A DNA stretch of 64,000 nt from Acetivibrio cellulolyticus CD2 (GTDB lineage: Bacteria; Bacillota; Clostridia; Acetivibrionales; Acetivibrionaceae), in assembly GCF_000179595.2 (NCBI RefSeq), contig NZ_JH556659.1, forward strand, positions 285,456-349,455. Direction: 5' to 3'. Of the stretch, positions 61,914 to 64,000 are shown in pieces. The notes beneath the pieces are model-generated. The model did no database searches, had not been told where the DNA came from, and saw nothing but the letters and a program-made list of their open reading frames with translations. A program made the translations under genes and the position numbers. Every line of letters starts with the position of its first letter. The first letter of the stretch is position 1.

Positions 61914-61927
61914 TTTAATGCATTAAA
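61914..61927. promoter_or_regulatory. BlaI operator 1
   Basis: TTTAATGCATTAAA is a perfect 14-bp palindrome just upstream of the blaI ribosome binding site. Confidence 0.7.
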
Positions 61928-61939
61928 CCAATTAAAATA

Positions 61940-61968
61940 AGTTTAATACATTAAACCTCTGTTGTCAA
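61940..61968 (-). promoter_or_regulatory. blaI promoter with operator 2
   Basis: On the minus strand, TTGACA (61968-61963), a 17-base spacer and TAAACT (61945-61940). The near-palindrome TTTAATACATTAAA (61942-61955) covers the spacer end and -10, so bound repressor would block RNA polymerase. Confidence 0.7.
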
Positions 61969-62055
61969 TATTTACATACCAATATGAACCGAGTGAATTC
62001 TACTATAAAAACTCATTAATTATGTATTAACAAAAGCTTACGTAACTGTAGCCTC

Positions 62056-62080
62056 AAAAATTCTGACTACATAAAAATTA
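62056..62080. repeat. Short dispersed repeat, copy 2
   Basis: Second copy of the AAAATTCTGACTACATAA sequence found at 57803-57826, here in the 5' region of the RNase J gene. The surrounding 61956-62219 shows no gene. Confidence 0.55.
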
Positions 62081-62219
62081 TAAATACTAAGAATATTATT
62101 GAATTAATGGAAAAATAATGGAAATAATCATAGTGAAAGAATTACTTTATATTTCCGGATGGAAGTTATTATTTTTCAAAAATAGAATTTATAATTAAAG
62201 TAATAATTGGAGGACTATC

Positions 62220-63878
62220 GTGGCGAAGAGTAAGAAAAAACTAAAAGTTATTCCCCTTGGAGGACTGGGGGAGATAGGAAAGAATATCACTGTATTTGAA
62301 TATGGTGATGATATTTTTGTAGTTGACTGCGGCACAGCATTTCCGGACGATGAAATGCTAGGTATAGATCTGGTATTGCCGGATGTAACATACCTGATAA
62401 AAAACAAAGACCGCGTAAGAGGAATTATAATTACTCATGGACATGAGGACCATATTGGAGGATTGCCTTATGTGTTGAAGGAGGTCAATGTTCCTGTATT
62501 TGGCAGCAGGCTTGCACTTGGATTGCTGGAATATAAGCTGGAAGAGCATGGAATTCTCAATAAAAGTAAACTCCAGCCTGTAAAGCCTGGTCAGACTATT
62601 GAGTTGGGTGTATTCAAAATCGAATTTATCAGGACAACTCACAGCATAGTAGATGCCATGGCATTGGCTATTCATTCTCCGGCTGGCATAGTTGTACATA
62701 CATCGGATTTTAAGGTTGACTACACACCTATTTCCGGTGAACCAATTGATCTTCCGCGTTTTGCAGAACTTGGCCAAAAAGGTGTTTTACTTCTGATGTG
62801 CGATAGCACCAATGTTGAGCGCCCGGGTTATACTATGTCGGAAAGAACTGTAGGAGAGACTTTTAATGACATATTCCGCAATGCAAACAGCAGGATTCTT
62901 ATTGCAACTTTTGCTTCCAATGTACATAGAATTCAACAGATAGTTAATGCAGCAGTAAAGTTTGAACGTAAGATCGCATTGTGCGGCAGAAGTATGGTAA
63001 ATGTATGTAATAAAGCGATGGAACTTGGGTATTTGACAATACCGGAAGGTACCCTGATAGATATTGAATTGACAAGGAACTACAACAGAGAAAAGATTGT
63101 AATTATTTCTACAGGTAGTCAGGGTGAGCCTATGTCCGCACTGTCAAGGATAGCGGCAGGAGAGCACAGACAGGTAGAAATAGTTCCTGGGGACTTAGTT
63201 GTGATTTCCGCTACACCTATTCCCGGGAATGAAAAATCTATATCAGGAGTAGTAAATGATCTGTTTAAAAAGGGTGCTCAGGTTATATATGAATCTCTTG
63301 CTGAGGTCCACGTTTCAGGCCATGCATGCCAGGAAGAGCTCAAACTGATTCACAGATTGGTAAATCCTCAATTTTTCATGCCTGTTCATGGAGAGTACAG
63401 ACATTTGAAGCGGCATGCCGACCTTGCCCATAATCTGGGGATGGATGAGGAAAAAACTTTAATTATGGAAATTGGGCAGGTACTTGAGATAGATGCAGAT
63501 AATGCAAAGATTAAAGGAAGCGTGCCTTCGGGTAAAATCCTTGTTGATGGTCTTGGTATTGGAGATGTTGGCAATATTGTATTAAGAGACAGAAAGCATC
63601 TGTCGGAAGACGGTATGATTATAGCTGTCGTTACCATTCAGAAGGAGACAGGTAATATTCTTAACGGTCCGGATGTTCTTTCAAGAGGTTTTGTGTATGG
63701 AAGGGAATCGGAAGAATTTATGGACGATGTAAAACAGGTTTGCATGGATTCGATGATGAAAGGCGGCGGTAGGAATTTGGCTTCAAAAAAGAATAGAATT
63801 AAGGAGACGATGAGAGATTACATATATCAAAAAACGAAACGAACGCCGATGATAATTCCGATAATTATGGAAATCTAA
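62220..63878 (+). CDS. rnj: Ribonuclease J
   Basis: 552 residues from GTG 62220 after TTGGAGGACTATC. Beta-CASP metallo-beta-lactamase RNase. Metal motifs: THGHEDHIGG (~75), RTTHSIVDAMA, TSDFKVDYTP; beta-CASP motifs in LLMCDSTNVERPGYT, FASNVHRIQQ, STGSQGEPMSAL and HVSGHACQEE, then the C-terminal domain. RNase J does 5'-3' exo- and endonucleolytic RNA decay and rRNA processing in Firmicutes. The whole gene is intact. Confidence 0.95.
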   Translation: MAKSKKKLKVIPLGGLGEIGKNITVFEYGDDIFVVDCGTAFPDDEMLGIDLVLPDVTYLIKNKDRVRGIIITHGHEDHIGGLPYVLKEVNVPVFGSRLALGLLEYKLEEHGILNKSKLQPVKPGQTIELGVFKIEFIRTTHSIVDAMALAIHSPAGIVVHTSDFKVDYTPISGEPIDLPRFAELGQKGVLLLMCDSTNVERPGYTMSERTVGETFNDIFRNANSRILIATFASNVHRIQQIVNAAVKFERKIALCGRSMVNVCNKAMELGYLTIPEGTLIDIELTRNYNREKIVIISTGSQGEPMSALSRIAAGEHRQVEIVPGDLVVISATPIPGNEKSISGVVNDLFKKGAQVIYESLAEVHVSGHACQEELKLIHRLVNPQFFMPVHGEYRHLKRHADLAHNLGMDEEKTLIMEIGQVLEIDADNAKIKGSVPSGKILVDGLGIGDVGNIVLRDRKHLSEDGMIIAVVTIQKETGNILNGPDVLSRGFVYGRESEEFMDDVKQVCMDSMMKGGGRNLASKKNRIKETMRDYIYQKTKRTPMIIPIIMEI

Positions 63879-63879
63879 C

Positions 63880-63917
63880 AAAATCCAGATTGGAGCAAGT
63901 CTCTGATCTGGATTTTT
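63880..63917 (+). terminator. Terminator after RNase J
   Basis: AAATCCAGAT and ATCTGGATTT arms (63881-63890, 63906-63915) with a T5 tail. The remaining bases to 64000 show no gene. Confidence 0.85.
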
Positions 63918-64000
63918 AATGCCTAAGAAATTTGTGAAACAAATGCTCTCATAGCACAGTTTAAATTTTAAAAGAGTTGTATTTGTTTTTGGAATTTGTT

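Noticed and set aside
1-64000. CRISPR arrays, prophage or complete cellulosome operon
   Set aside because: No regularly spaced repeats, phage structural genes, cohesins or glycoside hydrolases were found.

Overview
The window looks like chromosome from a low-GC, anaerobic, cellulolytic member of the Clostridia (Acetivibrio / Pseudobacteroides / Ruminiclostridium type). The evidence is a CotH-like protein carrying a type I dockerin, a secreted CBM3 protein, ferritin-like and NiFe hydrogenase genes, an RNase J gene, strong AGGAGG ribosome binding sites and AT-rich DNA. Species cannot be fixed from the sequence alone.

Layout. 1-3.3 kb (minus): two secreted copper-amine-oxidase-N-like proteins (one cut by the window edge) and a membrane-anchored HTH protein; all three share a short GN-rich motif. 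3.7-5.7 kb: a LuxR-type regulator and the CBM3 protein. 6-11.9 kb: a giant Ser/Thr kinase - ATPase - TPR - GAF - histidine kinase hybrid with its NarL-type response regulator. 11.9-14.9 kb: a nitrogen-control unit, an ANTAR response regulator and an ammonium transporter, each behind a leader with two terminators and C[AATGxx]G hexaloop hairpins as expected for ANTAR antitermination. 14.7-19.1 kb: MarR repressor plus heterodimeric ABC exporter. 19.1-20.9 kb (minus): tRNA-Glu(CTC) and glutamyl-tRNA synthetase. 21-31 kb: MBL hydrolase, DUF975 protein, an RsgA GTPase behind a leader-peptide/attenuator region, an FeS-GNAT fusion, an aminotransferase-DapA-aminotransferase operon and a secreted phosphoesterase. 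31-38.8 kb: AI-2E exporter, an aspartase remnant, a Ser-rich membrane protein, a DUF350 protein and several small accessory genes. 38.8-41.6 kb: a TPP riboswitch, a cytX remnant and thiM-thiE-thiD. 41.7-51 kb is accessory: a lone ParB, a nucleoside/nucleotide gene cluster (kinases, NUDIX, deoxyribosyltransferase) ending in an unknown 476-residue protein and a membrane DUF6273-like protein, a tandem duplication, an IS110 remnant, an ISKra4-like element and a 204-bp palindromic element. 51-55.4 kb: ferritin-like proteins around a NiFe hydrogenase large subunit (no small subunit) with its maturation protease, then a radical SAM protein. 55.5-62 kb (minus): CotH-dockerin, DUF1848, BlaR1-like and BlaI. 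62.2-63.9 kb: RNase J.

Best candidates for something new: the GN-motif secreted/transmembrane trio at the left edge, the tandem ANTAR leaders controlling regulator and transporter together, the RsgA leader with an 11-codon Val-rich peptide and three terminators in series, the 43-48.6 kb nucleotide cluster with two unassigned proteins, and the branched palindrome at 50.5-50.75 kb.
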